Positions 1-8,034 of a stretch of DNA of 64,000 bases are shown piece by piece. This DNA is from JACQGZ01 sp036004665 (lineage in GTDB: Bacteria; Sysuimicrobiota; Sysuimicrobiia; Sysuimicrobiales; Humicultoraceae). Every line of letters begins with the position of its first letter. Positions within the stretch are counted from its first letter, which is position 1. The DNA lies in assembly GCA_036004665.1 (NCBI GenBank), contig DASYRG010000094.1, positions 1 through 64,000 of the forward strand. The letters are read 5' to 3'. A program made the position numbers and the translations under genes. Under the pieces are notes generated by a model. The model searched no databases and was not told the origin of the DNA. It saw only the letters and a program-made list of their open reading frames with translations.

Positions 1-361
1 GGCGTGATGGTGACGGCAGTCACGACGATCGTGTTCATGCTCGCTCCCAGCGTGACGATCTTGTAGTGGCGGGAGTGACCGGCCACGAGGAGCTCGACGT
101 GCGTGGCTCCCGTCGCCTGAACGCTCATCGGATTACTCGTCGCGGTCGCGGCGGGGTCAACCGACACGATCGCCACGATCACACCCCTCATCCCGTTCGT
201 GAAGACGGCCAGGTTGCCCCGGCTGGCCAGCGCGGCGCTAATCTGCACCGCCACCACCCGCAGGGTGGTCGTCGACCCGTTCAGCTTCACCTCGGTGTCG
301 GCGACGGCCTGGCCGCAGCCAGCGCGACAACAGCCACCAGCGGTCTGAGGAAACCCATCAT
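1..361 (-). pseudogene. 5' part of a predicted secreted protein, frameshifted
   Basis: An ATG-ATG start on the minus strand at 361 follows a strong Shine-Dalgarno (GGGAGGTG). It opens a signal-peptide-like sequence (MMGFLRPLVAVVALAAA). That frame stops after about 24 codons. A neighbouring frame continues to the window edge with codons ending mostly in G or C, and begins with a signal-peptidase-like AVA-DTE site followed by a beta-rich segment (VKLNGSTTTLRVVAV). One missing base near 310-315 would join the two frames. The product is probably an exported or surface protein of unknown function; the 3' end lies outside the window. The frameshift may be real decay or a sequence error. Confidence 0.45.
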
Positions 362-392
362 TTCACCTCCCTAGGGCTGATTTCGTGGCTAT

Positions 393-956
393 TTACACCA
401 GAGAATAAGCGAAAAACGAACGAAGAGGAAGATTAGGGAGATTCGATTCGTCTTTGCGCGGTTCCGCACTTAGACAGGTGATCTCCATCGCCCACCCCAC
501 CACCTCCCGACTGAACGCGTCGAGCACCGCGGCGAGGTACAGCCACCCGCCCCAGGTCCGCACGTAGGTGATATCCGCGACCCAGAGCTGATTCGGGCGA
601 TTGGCCATGAAGGCGCGGCAAACCAAGTCCGGTGCCGGCGCGGCGGCCTGGTCCCGTACCGTGGTGCGTCCCATCCGCCGACGAGGGGCACCGACAAGCC
701 CGGCCTGACGCATCAGCCGCGCCACGCGCTTCCTGCCGCAGCAGGTGCCCTCCGCGCGGAGTTCCGCATGGATGCGCGGCGCCCCATACGTTCTGGGACT
801 CCGCTCCTGAATCTCGCGGATCAGGTAGGTCAGCCGGGCATTGGCCTGCGCGCGCACCGACCGGGAGCGAGTCCGCCACGCATAGTAGCCGCTGGGGGAA
901 ACACCCAAGACCCGGCACATCGTCGCCATCGAGTGCGTGGCCTTCTCTCGCTCCAC
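393..956 (-). pseudogene. IS3-family transposase OrfB, 3'-truncated
   Basis: The reading frame gives 187 residues where IS3 OrfB usually has about 270-300. The N-terminal part (CRVLGVSPSGYYAW, then SPRTYGAPRIHAELR) is a typical HTH_21 region. The integrase core shows the first two acidic residues in LWVADITYVRT and LDAFSREVVGWAM. Similarity stops right after VVGWAM. The last 30 or so residues are unrelated, so the final glutamate of the DDE triad is missing. The truncation point is near 480. Translation in an intact copy would depend on programmed frameshifting from OrfA. Confidence 0.8.
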
Positions 957-971
957 GAACCCGAACGGCCG

Positions 972-1203
972 CTACGGCGTCGAGCCGGTCTCCTTGGCGA
1001 AGAAGGCGGCGGCTTTTTTCAGGATCTTCCGTTCCTCGCGCAGGAGCCGGTTCTCCCGCTGCAGGCGACGGAGTTCCTCCCGCTCTTCCGTGGGTCAGGC
1101 CGTCGGTGCGGCGCCCGGCGTCAAGATCAGCTTGCTTGACCCGGTGGCGCAGAGACTCGTAGGAGATCCCTAGATCTCTGGCGGAATGAGCGGATCTCCT
1201 GTC
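972..1203 (-). pseudogene. IS3-family transposase OrfA, frameshifted
   Basis: On the minus strand the text RDLGISYESLRHRVKQAD is a recognisable OrfA helix-turn-helix. The conserved tail ENRLLREERKILKKAAAFF and the stop (TAG at 974-972) lie in a different frame. An extra C in the run just before the GAAGAGCGG codons, near 1090, explains the shift. Upstream of the HTH the usual start cannot be found, so the 5' end is also lost. No functional protein is expected. Confidence 0.7.
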
Positions 1204-1420
1204 TTCCTTCCTGACGGAGCTGTGATCGGCGTACTGAACTCTGGGTGGTCGGACAGTACGACCTCAATTGCCATCCCCTTCGACCCTGAGGTCGCAGCAA
1301 GGGAGCTCGCCGCGTACGACCGTGCCCGGGGGTAGCTGCCTTCTCGTTGACGAGCTGTGCGGGATCACTCACCGGAAAACCATGGAGCACTAACATGGGC
1401 CCCACACCTCCCATCCACCC

Positions 1421-1624
1421 GTGTTTGACGCTGGAACCCCCCGCGGGGCCGGGGCGATGGGACCGACTCGACTGTATCCCGGGGGAGGTGCCGGCGAGCC
1501 CCCTTCCGCTCGGTGTGTGAGGCTGGGACCCCCCCCGGGGCCGGGGGCGATGGGACCCGATCGACTGTATCCCGGGGGACTCTCCTATACCCTTCCCTCG
1601 GCCCGTGTGTGAAGCTGGCGACCT
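1421..1624 (+). repeat. Tandem array A of a 92-bp GC-rich repeat
   Basis: Units begin with GTGT(T/G)TGA at 1421, 1513 and 1605, exactly 92 bp apart; the third is only a start and runs into the 3' end of the GntR gene. Each full unit holds GCTGG-ACCCCC, a C-run/G-run inverted repeat able to form a hairpin, GCGATGGGACC, the core CGACTGTATCCCGGGGG and a variable tail. No ORF across it looks coding. The tail of the first unit recurs at 10487-10535. I do not recognise the family. The preceding 1204-1420 shows no gene. Confidence 0.75.
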
Positions 1625-2452
1625 CTACGCCTTTCTTTCACCGGGCTTCAGGCGCTCTCTCATGCGTAGGGCCGACCGCAGCCGCTCTGCCGCCTGCATG
1701 AGGTGGTAAGCCATCGCCTCTCGGGCCCGAGTGTTATCGCGGGCGGCAATCGCGTCGACGACAGCCTCATGCTCTGTGATGATTGTCGGGATGTCGATCC
1801 CTTTCATCGCAAACGTCGTCCCGATCCACTTTCGGGTCATGCCATGGACGGCTGCCGCCATGTACCCGATCACGAAGTTCCGACACGCTCGTGCAACCGC
1901 CTCGTGGAAGGCGAGATCCCACTCACCCGCCTCGGCCGGACGTATAGTAAGTTTTCGCATTTGATCTACCGATTGGTGCAGAACAGCCAAGTCTTCCTCG
2001 GACCGTTTTTGCGCCGCTCGGGCCGCTGTCTCGGTCTCAATCATCTGCCGTGCTTCGATGAAGTCGCCCACCTCTCCGTAGCCTAGACGGAGGCTGAGCT
2101 CAAAGACCCGAACGATTGGCTGGATGTCAGGCTGTCGGACGTAGATGCCGTCACCCTGGCGGGTCTCAAGGACCCCGACGAAGGAGAGAAGGCGGACCGC
2201 CTCGCGCACTGAAGATCGACCCACGCCTAGCCGGTCGCAGATCTCCCGCTCGGGCGGAAGACGCTCGCCTGGCTTTAAGGTAGCAATCAGCCCCTCGAGC
2301 TCTGTCACCACCTCTCCAACGATGTCTCGACGCTTGATCGGGCGCAGAAGGATGTCACCGCTCGCACTCCCTCCGCGATTTCCCCTCCGAATCGGAGCGA
2401 CATTCAGGAGATCGGGCCCCTGCCCTTTCCTGGTTTTGGACTTCATCGCCAT
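1625..2452 (-). CDS. GntR/FadR-family transcriptional regulator (FCD domain)
   Basis: This 275-residue protein has a winged helix-turn-helix at about residues 35-105 (ERLPPEREICDRLGVGRSSVREAVRLL is split here by its turn, then a GDGIYVR wing). An all-helical FCD ligand-binding domain follows at about 120-255. FCD regulators typically bind small organic or sugar acids and repress adjacent catabolic genes. The gene is the last of the minus-strand cluster and overlaps the end of the aldolase gene by 10 bp, so it is probably co-transcribed and autoregulated. The inducer is probably a pathway intermediate, which is inference. Confidence 0.85.
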   Translation of the reverse strand: MAMKSKTRKGQGPDLLNVAPIRRGNRGGSASGDILLRPIKRRDIVGEVVTELEGLIATLKPGERLPPEREICDRLGVGRSSVREAVRLLSFVGVLETRQGDGIYVRQPDIQPIVRVFELSLRLGYGEVGDFIEARQMIETETAARAAQKRSEEDLAVLHQSVDQMRKLTIRPAEAGEWDLAFHEAVARACRNFVIGYMAAAVHGMTRKWIGTTFAMKGIDIPTIITEHEAVVDAIAARDNTRAREAMAYHLMQAAERLRSALRMRERLKPGERKA

Positions 2453-3282
2453 CCGAGCATGCGCAGCTTCTCTTTCACTACAGACCGCACACGCGGAACC
2501 AAAAGCTCGTGCAATTCACGCATCGACGCCTCAGTCGAAGAACTCGCTACAAAGCGGAGTCCTTCATAGTATGCTTGCCGCAGCTCTGTGTTGAAGTTCG
2601 TCTTGAGGATACCAAGCGAAATGACTCGTTCAAGATCGGCAGCACTCAATCCTGAGCAGCCATGCAGTACGAGCGGAATCTTCACGCGATCAGCGATTTC
2701 CCCTAGCCGGTCGAAGTCGAGACGCGGCTCCCCTTCGTAACGCCCGTGGACATTCCCGATTGAGACAGCCAGCGCATCGACGCCAGTCCGCTTGCAAAAT
2801 TCGAAAGCGGCAATCGGATCAGTGAGGTATGTCTCCGTGAATGGACCTTGCTCGGCATCCTCAAGACCCGCTATGCTCCCCAATTCTCCCTCCACGGGGA
2901 CTCCCACGCTATGGGCCACTTCTACGATCTGAGCAGTCAGTGTCACGTTGCGCTCAAACGGCAAATCTGATCCGTCCACCATCACTGATGTGTAGCCCGC
3001 CCTCAGCGCCACGATTACCGGCCCGAGTCCTTTGGCATGGTCCAAGTGACACGCGACCGGCACCCGGGCGTAGTATGTCCCTCGCACCAACGCTTCGGAC
3101 AAAGGGAACGGAGTATACATGTCTAGGACCGTCGCACCGGTTTGGATGACAACCGGGCATTTCAATTCCTCCGCAGCCTGGAGGACCGCCTGGGCGACGT
3201 CGAGCCCATACACGTTAAAGGCGGCGAGAGCGGCGCCAGCCTCTCGCGCGATGGTATACAGAGCTTTCACGTCGGTCAGCAT
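2443..3282 (-). CDS. Class II ketose-bisphosphate aldolase family protein
   Basis: This 279-residue TIM-barrel protein belongs to the fructose/tagatose-bisphosphate aldolase family (FbaA, GatY, KbaY). The zinc-site signatures are present: CHLDHAK at 78-84 with catalytic Asp81 and His82, EGELG at 131-135, NVHG with His179, and LHGCSG with His207. It should split a phosphorylated ketose or ketose-acid into two fragments. The kinase-like gene lies immediately upstream (3292), so the likely substrate is the phosphorylated product of that kinase. A glycolytic role is unlikely given the neighbours. The exact sugar is unknown. Confidence 0.85.
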   Translation of the reverse strand: MLTDVKALYTIAREAGAALAAFNVYGLDVAQAVLQAAEELKCPVVIQTGATVLDMYTPFPLSEALVRGTYYARVPVACHLDHAKGLGPVIVALRAGYTSVMVDGSDLPFERNVTLTAQIVEVAHSVGVPVEGELGSIAGLEDAEQGPFTETYLTDPIAAFEFCKRTGVDALAVSIGNVHGRYEGEPRLDFDRLGEIADRVKIPLVLHGCSGLSAADLERVISLGILKTNFNTELRQAYYEGLRFVASSSTEASMRELHELLVPRVRSVVKEKLRMLGWR

Positions 3283-3291
3283 GCCACACCA

Positions 3292-4752
3292 CTACGCCGA
3301 TACGCTGTCTCGCTCGGCTGTGTCTTCAGCTGTTTGGACCCCGGTCAGCTTCAAGAGTCCTACGGCCTTTGCCAGAGCATCGGGTCCGCCGACGTTTCCC
3401 GGGAAGACTACGTACGGAGTGTGAGGGTACAGACACTCCTCGTCCAGCTGCCACACTGGTACCCCCGGGAGAATCTGCCCCAGAACTAACGCTCGGCGCG
3501 CACCGAGTGCCTCTGTCGCGATGTCGCTGGCCGTAATCCCACCCTTTGTGAGCACGTACCGGGGCCGCGCACGAATCCCACGGACGATTGCGACGAGGGC
3601 GTGGGACACTGTCCGCGCGACGTCTTGCCGGCTCACCGTGCTTTCAGCATCGACGAATGCCCGGCTTGTGTAGATCACAGCAATGTCCCCACTCCGCATC
3701 ACATCTGTCGCCTCCGCCGTTACCCGAGTGACCTCCGCGGTTGCCCGAGAATGGTCCAAAAGTGCCTGCACGTGAACAGCGAAGCCCACCGTCCCGGGCC
3801 GCTCAAGGAGAGCCGCTAACTGGACCGTGGAGCGCTGAATGTACGACCCAACCACCACAAGCCCCCCAGTCCCGCCCCTCGAACTGAGCTCACTCGGAGA
3901 AAGCAGCGGTCGCGGTAATATCCCCGCCCGGATTGGGACGAATGAAGCTGCAGTACGATATAGGAAGTTCTTCCCGGAAGCTTCCGCCTCGAGGAGTCCC
4001 GCGATCACTACCTCAAGATCTCCGCAGCTTGCAGCGTTCACCACAACGGGGATCCCCCCCGTAACCCTTAGAAGCTTCTGCCGCACACGCTTGGGACCGC
4101 CCAGACGGATGTCCTCAAGCGTTACACGCTCCACTTTCTCGGGAGGGATCCGACCCTTGCTCTTCTCTGCGACCCAAAAGGGTAGGCTCGAGGCGCGGAA
4201 GCCAAAGACTGGATCTCGGGCGAATTCGCTTTCTCCTATTGGGATCGCGTCTCCGCCCGTCACCACCCAGTGCGTATCGTGGATCGTGAGACGTCCTCCC
4301 TCCTCGAAGAACGGGACCAGGAGGACCCCATCGTACGAGAAGCCGAACCGTGAGGAAACTTCAGCCGAGATTACGTCGGTCTCGGCAGGGTAGTGCCCGC
4401 GAAGTGTCGAGTCGCTTCGGCTAACTACACGGGGTGGAATAGAGCGGTCTCCCCAAGCCGCCGCGATCGCTTTGATCGCTCGGCTGTTGAGCTCAACCGC
4501 GGTCGCCTCGGTCAAGCTCCTAGAGTTTGTCAATAGGTAGATCGCCGGGTATCTACCATCGAGCGTCGCCCGGAGATCATCAGGTTCCCACCGTAGCAGA
4601 ATCGGAATCCCGTGCACCGTTTGGGTTCCAGTCGCGTCGTCGTCCAGGACCAATAAGGTCTCTGCTCTTGCCCTCAAAGTAGCCCCGATGAAGGACCTAA
4701 GCTCTCGCGGCCACGCGGGCGGCAGATCCTTCAAGAGTTCGCCCCTCTCCAT
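3292..4752 (-). CDS. DUF1537 four-carbon acid sugar kinase family protein
   Basis: The 486-residue protein matches the OtnK/DtnK (DUF1537) family in length and motifs. The N-terminal domain has DDDATGTQT (37-45) and SRSDSTLRGH (111-120). The C-terminal nucleotide-binding domain has TKGGITASD (402-410) and FPGNVGGPDAL (450-460). Characterised members phosphorylate tetronate-type acid sugars at O4 with ATP. It lies between the racemase-fold gene and the aldolase gene, which suggests kinase then aldolase chemistry on an imported acid sugar. Classical partners such as OtnC, OtnI or PdxA2 are absent, so the substrate may differ. Confidence 0.88.
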   Translation of the reverse strand: MERGELLKDLPPAWPRELRSFIGATLRARAETLLVLDDDATGTQTVHGIPILLRWEPDDLRATLDGRYPAIYLLTNSRSLTEATAVELNSRAIKAIAAAWGDRSIPPRVVSRSDSTLRGHYPAETDVISAEVSSRFGFSYDGVLLVPFFEEGGRLTIHDTHWVVTGGDAIPIGESEFARDPVFGFRASSLPFWVAEKSKGRIPPEKVERVTLEDIRLGGPKRVRQKLLRVTGGIPVVVNAASCGDLEVVIAGLLEAEASGKNFLYRTAASFVPIRAGILPRPLLSPSELSSRGGTGGLVVVGSYIQRSTVQLAALLERPGTVGFAVHVQALLDHSRATAEVTRVTAEATDVMRSGDIAVIYTSRAFVDAESTVSRQDVARTVSHALVAIVRGIRARPRYVLTKGGITASDIATEALGARRALVLGQILPGVPVWQLDEECLYPHTPYVVFPGNVGGPDALAKAVGLLKLTGVQTAEDTAERDSVSA

Positions 4753-4757
4753 AGCTG

Positions 4758-5432
4758 CTAGGCGGGCACCGGCTCGATGCTCTGAAGGATCTGGGCCAGA
4801 CGCATCACGCCGAGACGCGGGCTAGTGAGCACCGGGACTCTAAACTTGATGCCGACTTCCTCAACCAGCCGGGCCATCGAGACCTGTGCAAGGACGACGA
4901 CGTCTGCATGAGATGCAGCCTCTTCGATGCCGGCCATTACGATCGCATCATGGGTCTTCGCATCACCCTTCAGCAAATACTCAAAAGCAGTGTCGCATAA
5001 CTGTCTTTCCACGGTGACCGGTTTGCCTGCGGCCGCAGCCACGGCCTCAATGAGCCGCGCGGTCGGATTCAATGTGCTCTCAACAGTCGCCACAACGGCG
5101 ATTCGCTCGCCTAAATCGATTGCCCTTTCAGCCATGGCCTGGTCGACCTTGACGATCGGCGCTCGCACTATCGACTGCGCGACTGCCACTGCCTCTCCTA
5201 CCGACGAGCAGGCGTTGAAAATTGCGTCGCATCGCATATGGTCCAAAACAATGGCGTACTGCACGTAGCGCTGCACCACCTCGGGGGTTAGGCTACCAGC
5301 CCGTCGAACGTCCGAAAGGAGACTGTCATCGACGAGATTCACGATTCGCGCCTGCGGTAGATACTCAGGGAACAAGCGCTTCAGAGGCTCGACCGTAACC
5401 GGCCCCGTGTGGATCACTCCAATTGTCTGCAT
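4758..5432 (-). CDS. Asp/Glu/hydantoin racemase-fold protein
   Basis: The start at 5432 (MQTIGVIHTGPV) is preferred over the in-frame 5477 codon because GGAGAGG lies just before it and the longer form overlaps the permease gene. The 224-residue product has the racemase-superfamily fold. The first catalytic cysteine is present in NACSSVGEA. The position of the second, normally within GCT, reads VVLAQVSMARL and has no cysteine. A two-base racemase mechanism is therefore doubtful. An isomerase, decarboxylase or binding role on the acid-sugar substrate is possible. The gene ends 5 bp before the kinase gene. Confidence 0.75.
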   Translation of the reverse strand: MQTIGVIHTGPVTVEPLKRLFPEYLPQARIVNLVDDSLLSDVRRAGSLTPEVVQRYVQYAIVLDHMRCDAIFNACSSVGEAVAVAQSIVRAPIVKVDQAMAERAIDLGERIAVVATVESTLNPTARLIEAVAAAAGKPVTVERQLCDTAFEYLLKGDAKTHDAIVMAGIEEAASHADVVVLAQVSMARLVEEVGIKFRVPVLTSPRLGVMRLAQILQSIEPVPA

Positions 5433-5451
5433 GGATCCTCTCCTTTCTTGT

Positions 5452-6459
5452 CTATGTGGATCGCATCCGGCGAACACGAATCGCGTCTATCATCACCGCC
5501 AGAAGTAAGACAACGCCTGATACAACGCCCTGCCAGTAGACCGAGACGTCGAGCAGAACAAACGCGTTCGAGATAAGAGCCAGCAGGATCACGCCGAGGA
5601 CCGAGCCGATAACCGTCCCCTCGCCACCCATGATACTCACCCCGCCTAACACGCATGCCGCAATCACCCTTAGTTCCGCCCCCTGACCGTACAAGGCTGT
5701 GACTACTCCCAACCTGGATGATGTGATAATGCCAGCGAAACCCGCGAGGATCGCGGAGAGCGTGTAGATGATGATCTCCGTCCGGCCGACCTGGATGCCA
5801 GAGAGCCTCGCAGCATCGGGGTTGCCTCCGATGAAGTACAAGCGGTGGAAGAAGGTTGTGTTCCGGAGGAGCCAGACACCAGCTGCGACAATGACTAGCA
5901 TAATTAGGACGGGGATGGGGACAATTCCCCAATAACCCTGTCCCACCACTTCGAATGCCTTCGGGAAGCCCGAGACCATGAACCCCTGCGTGACCACGAC
6001 AGTAATGCCCCGGGCGATCGTGAGGGTGGCCAAAGTCGCGATTAAGTGTGGGACGCCAATTCGTGAGATGACGTAGCCATTGACAACGCCAACTAGGGCA
6101 CTGACCGCGAGTCCAGCGCCCACAGCGAACAGAATCGGTTGGCCCCCCGCCAGCAACTTGCCTGCTACCAGCGCTCCGAGTGCGAACACTGCGCCAACCG
6201 ACAGGTCGAGCCCGCGCATTAGCAGGACCATCGTCATCCCGACCGCCATGATTGCATCCGCGGCCAGCCCAGTCGCGATCGCCTGCAGGTTCAGGGGGGT
6301 GAGGAAGTTCGGGGAGACCGCTGTTAGCACAATACCGAACGCCACGATGAAGAGAGCAAGGACAGCTTGTGGACCTTGCTGGAGTACACCGCCGAATCTC
6401 CTGTGTGCCGCCTTCTTCTCTGCCCATGCGGCCGTCTCAGCAGCGGCCTTGCTCGCCAT
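5452..6459 (-). CDS. Ribose-type ABC transporter permease
   Basis: The start at 6459 (MASKAAAET) follows AAGGAG; the longer in-frame start at 6510 would overlap the ATPase gene. The protein has about 335 residues with roughly ten hydrophobic segments and belongs to the RbsC/XylH (BPD_transp_2) family, for example ATGLAADAIMAVGMTMVLL and GRTEIIIYTLSAILAGFAG. It forms the membrane channel with the ATPase encoded just upstream and the binding protein at 8035-9012. Together they form a CUT2-type importer for a monosaccharide or related polyol or acid sugar. Confidence 0.9.
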   Translation of the reverse strand: MASKAAAETAAWAEKKAAHRRFGGVLQQGPQAVLALFIVAFGIVLTAVSPNFLTPLNLQAIATGLAADAIMAVGMTMVLLMRGLDLSVGAVFALGALVAGKLLAGGQPILFAVGAGLAVSALVGVVNGYVISRIGVPHLIATLATLTIARGITVVVTQGFMVSGFPKAFEVVGQGYWGIVPIPVLIMLVIVAAGVWLLRNTTFFHRLYFIGGNPDAARLSGIQVGRTEIIIYTLSAILAGFAGIITSSRLGVVTALYGQGAELRVIAACVLGGVSIMGGEGTVIGSVLGVILLALISNAFVLLDVSVYWQGVVSGVVLLLAVMIDAIRVRRMRST

Positions 6460-6475
6460 ATTCGGGTTCTCCTTG

Positions 6476-7981
6476 CTAGCTCGCAACGGGAGTTGGTGTG
6501 GCGCTGCCATAGTATGTCGAGAGCACGGTTTGCTCGGTCGCCTCGCGTGTATCGATGTACCCTAGGATGTGCCCGTTGCGGACCACAGCGATGCGGTCGC
6601 ACAGACCTAGTACCTCCGGAAGCTCCGAGGAAATCACGATGACGCCCACCCCCGCGTTGCAGAGGCGGCGGAGCCAGTCGTGGACTTCTGCCTTTGCACG
6701 CACATCAATGCCGCGAGTCGGCTCGTCCACCAACAAGATCTTCGGCTCGCACGCGAGGGCTCGCGCAATCATCACCTTTTGCTGATTGCCACCACTCAGA
6801 TTGCGTAACAGTTGCGTGAGCCCCGTTGTGCGGATGTCCAGGCGGGAGACGAATTCCCGCGCGGTCGTCTCAGCCTCACTCCACACGATTCGCCCACGGG
6901 AAGCGAAGCGGTTCAGACTGGAGACCGTTATGTTCCGGGTAACATCCAGGACGCTGAAGATCCCCTCGTCCTTCCGGTTCTCAGGCAGGTAGATAAGGCC
7001 GGCGCGAATTGCATCACTGATCGACTGCATGGGAACTCGCTCGCCATCGACGGTCACGGTGCCGCCTTCGCTCGGGTCAATCCCACAAAGTGTCCGCGCC
7101 AGTCCTGAACGGCCGGAGCCGATCAACCCCCAAAGCCCTAGGATCTCGCCACGCCGTAGATCCAGGTCAATGTCTGTTGCATGTCCCCGACGCCTCAGGC
7201 CTCTAACGCGCAGCAGCGGTTCTCCGATCCCCCCGCTCTTCTCGGGGTACATGTGGGCCAACTCGCGTCCGATCATGAGGGCGATGAGATCGTCTTGCCT
7301 TACACCCGGAGTCTGTAGGGTCCCCACCATCTCTCCATCTCGGAGCACGCTTACTCGGTCGGTGAGCGAAAGTATCTCCTCGAGCCTGTGGGAGATGTAG
7401 ATGATGCTAACGCCTTTGTCTCGCAGCGCACGGAGGAGTGCGAGAAGCCGGTCGCTTTCGTTTGAGGATAGCGACGACGTGGGTTCATCCAGGATAAGAA
7501 GCTTGGCTCGACGAGACAGGGCCTTGCCGATCTCCACGATCTGTTGCTCTGCTACGCTCAGCCGGCCGGCGCGGGCGCGGGCGCTAACCCTGAGGCCGAG
7601 AGAAGCCAACAAAGAATCAGCCTCGCTAAACATCTGAGGCCAATCGATGACTCCCACGCCTCGGTGCGGTTCGCGCCCCGCGAAGATATTCTCAGCAACA
7701 GTGACGTTCCCGGCCACGGTAAGCTCCTGGTGGACCGTGCTGATGCCAGATTCGATCGCCTCGATCGGGCGTCCGAAGGCTACAGTGCGGCCATCGAACA
7801 CGATCTCTCCTGCCGTCGGCCGGTAAACTCCCGAGACGATCCGGATGAGGGTACTCTTGCCCGCGCCGTTCTCGCCGACGAGGCCGTGGATTTCTCCGGC
7901 CTCGATACTCAGTGAAACGTCGCGGAGGGCCAGCACCCCGGGGAATTGCTTCCTGATCCGTCTAAGCTCAAGAATACTCAA
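6476..7981 (-). CDS. Ribose-type ABC transporter, double ATPase subunit
   Basis: This 501-residue protein carries two fused ABC domains as in RbsA, MglA and XylG. The first has an intact Walker A (GENGAGKST, 36-44), a signature-like LSVAEQQ and Walker B LLILDEPT. The second has the degenerate GLIGSGRSG in place of Walker A, a signature LSGGNQQK and Walker B LLVDEPTRG. This asymmetry is normal for CUT2 ATPases. The gene lies between the binding-protein gene (with a hairpin in the gap) and the permease gene. It energises uptake of the cluster's sugar substrate. Confidence 0.93.
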   Translation of the reverse strand: MSILELRRIRKQFPGVLALRDVSLSIEAGEIHGLVGENGAGKSTLIRIVSGVYRPTAGEIVFDGRTVAFGRPIEAIESGISTVHQELTVAGNVTVAENIFAGREPHRGVGVIDWPQMFSEADSLLASLGLRVSARARAGRLSVAEQQIVEIGKALSRRAKLLILDEPTSSLSSNESDRLLALLRALRDKGVSIIYISHRLEEILSLTDRVSVLRDGEMVGTLQTPGVRQDDLIALMIGRELAHMYPEKSGGIGEPLLRVRGLRRRGHATDIDLDLRRGEILGLWGLIGSGRSGLARTLCGIDPSEGGTVTVDGERVPMQSISDAIRAGLIYLPENRKDEGIFSVLDVTRNITVSSLNRFASRGRIVWSEAETTAREFVSRLDIRTTGLTQLLRNLSGGNQQKVMIARALACEPKILLVDEPTRGIDVRAKAEVHDWLRRLCNAGVGVIVISSELPEVLGLCDRIAVVRNGHILGYIDTREATEQTVLSTYYGSATPTPVAS

Positions 7982-7997
7982 CGGTCGCCCGCGAGGA

Positions 7998-8029
7998 GGC
8001 GGGGCTGCAGATTGGCACGCAGCCCCGCC
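7998..8029 (-). terminator. Intercistronic stem-loop between binding-protein and ATPase genes
   Basis: Arms GGCGGGGCTGC (7998-8008) and GCAGCCCCGCC (8019-8029) pair perfectly over 11 bp around a 10-nt loop. The hairpin lies just after the stop of the binding-protein gene and before the ATPase gene, with no U-tract. In sugar ABC operons such stems often protect the 3' end of the binding-protein mRNA or lower downstream expression. This gives more binding protein than membrane components. The role here is inference. Confidence 0.6.
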
Positions 8030-8034
8030 CGCGT

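Larger units (their letters stand above)
393..1203 (-). mobile_element. IS3-family insertion sequence remnant
   Basis: The stretch carries the two-gene layout of an IS3-family element: an OrfA with an HTH and leucine-zipper-like tail, then an OrfB with an HTH_21 region and an integrase (rve) core. Both genes are broken. OrfA has a frameshift and a degraded start, and OrfB ends before its last catalytic residue. Terminal inverted repeats could not be placed with confidence. The element should not be able to move on its own. It sits at the outer side of the repeat-rich accessory region. Confidence 0.8.
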
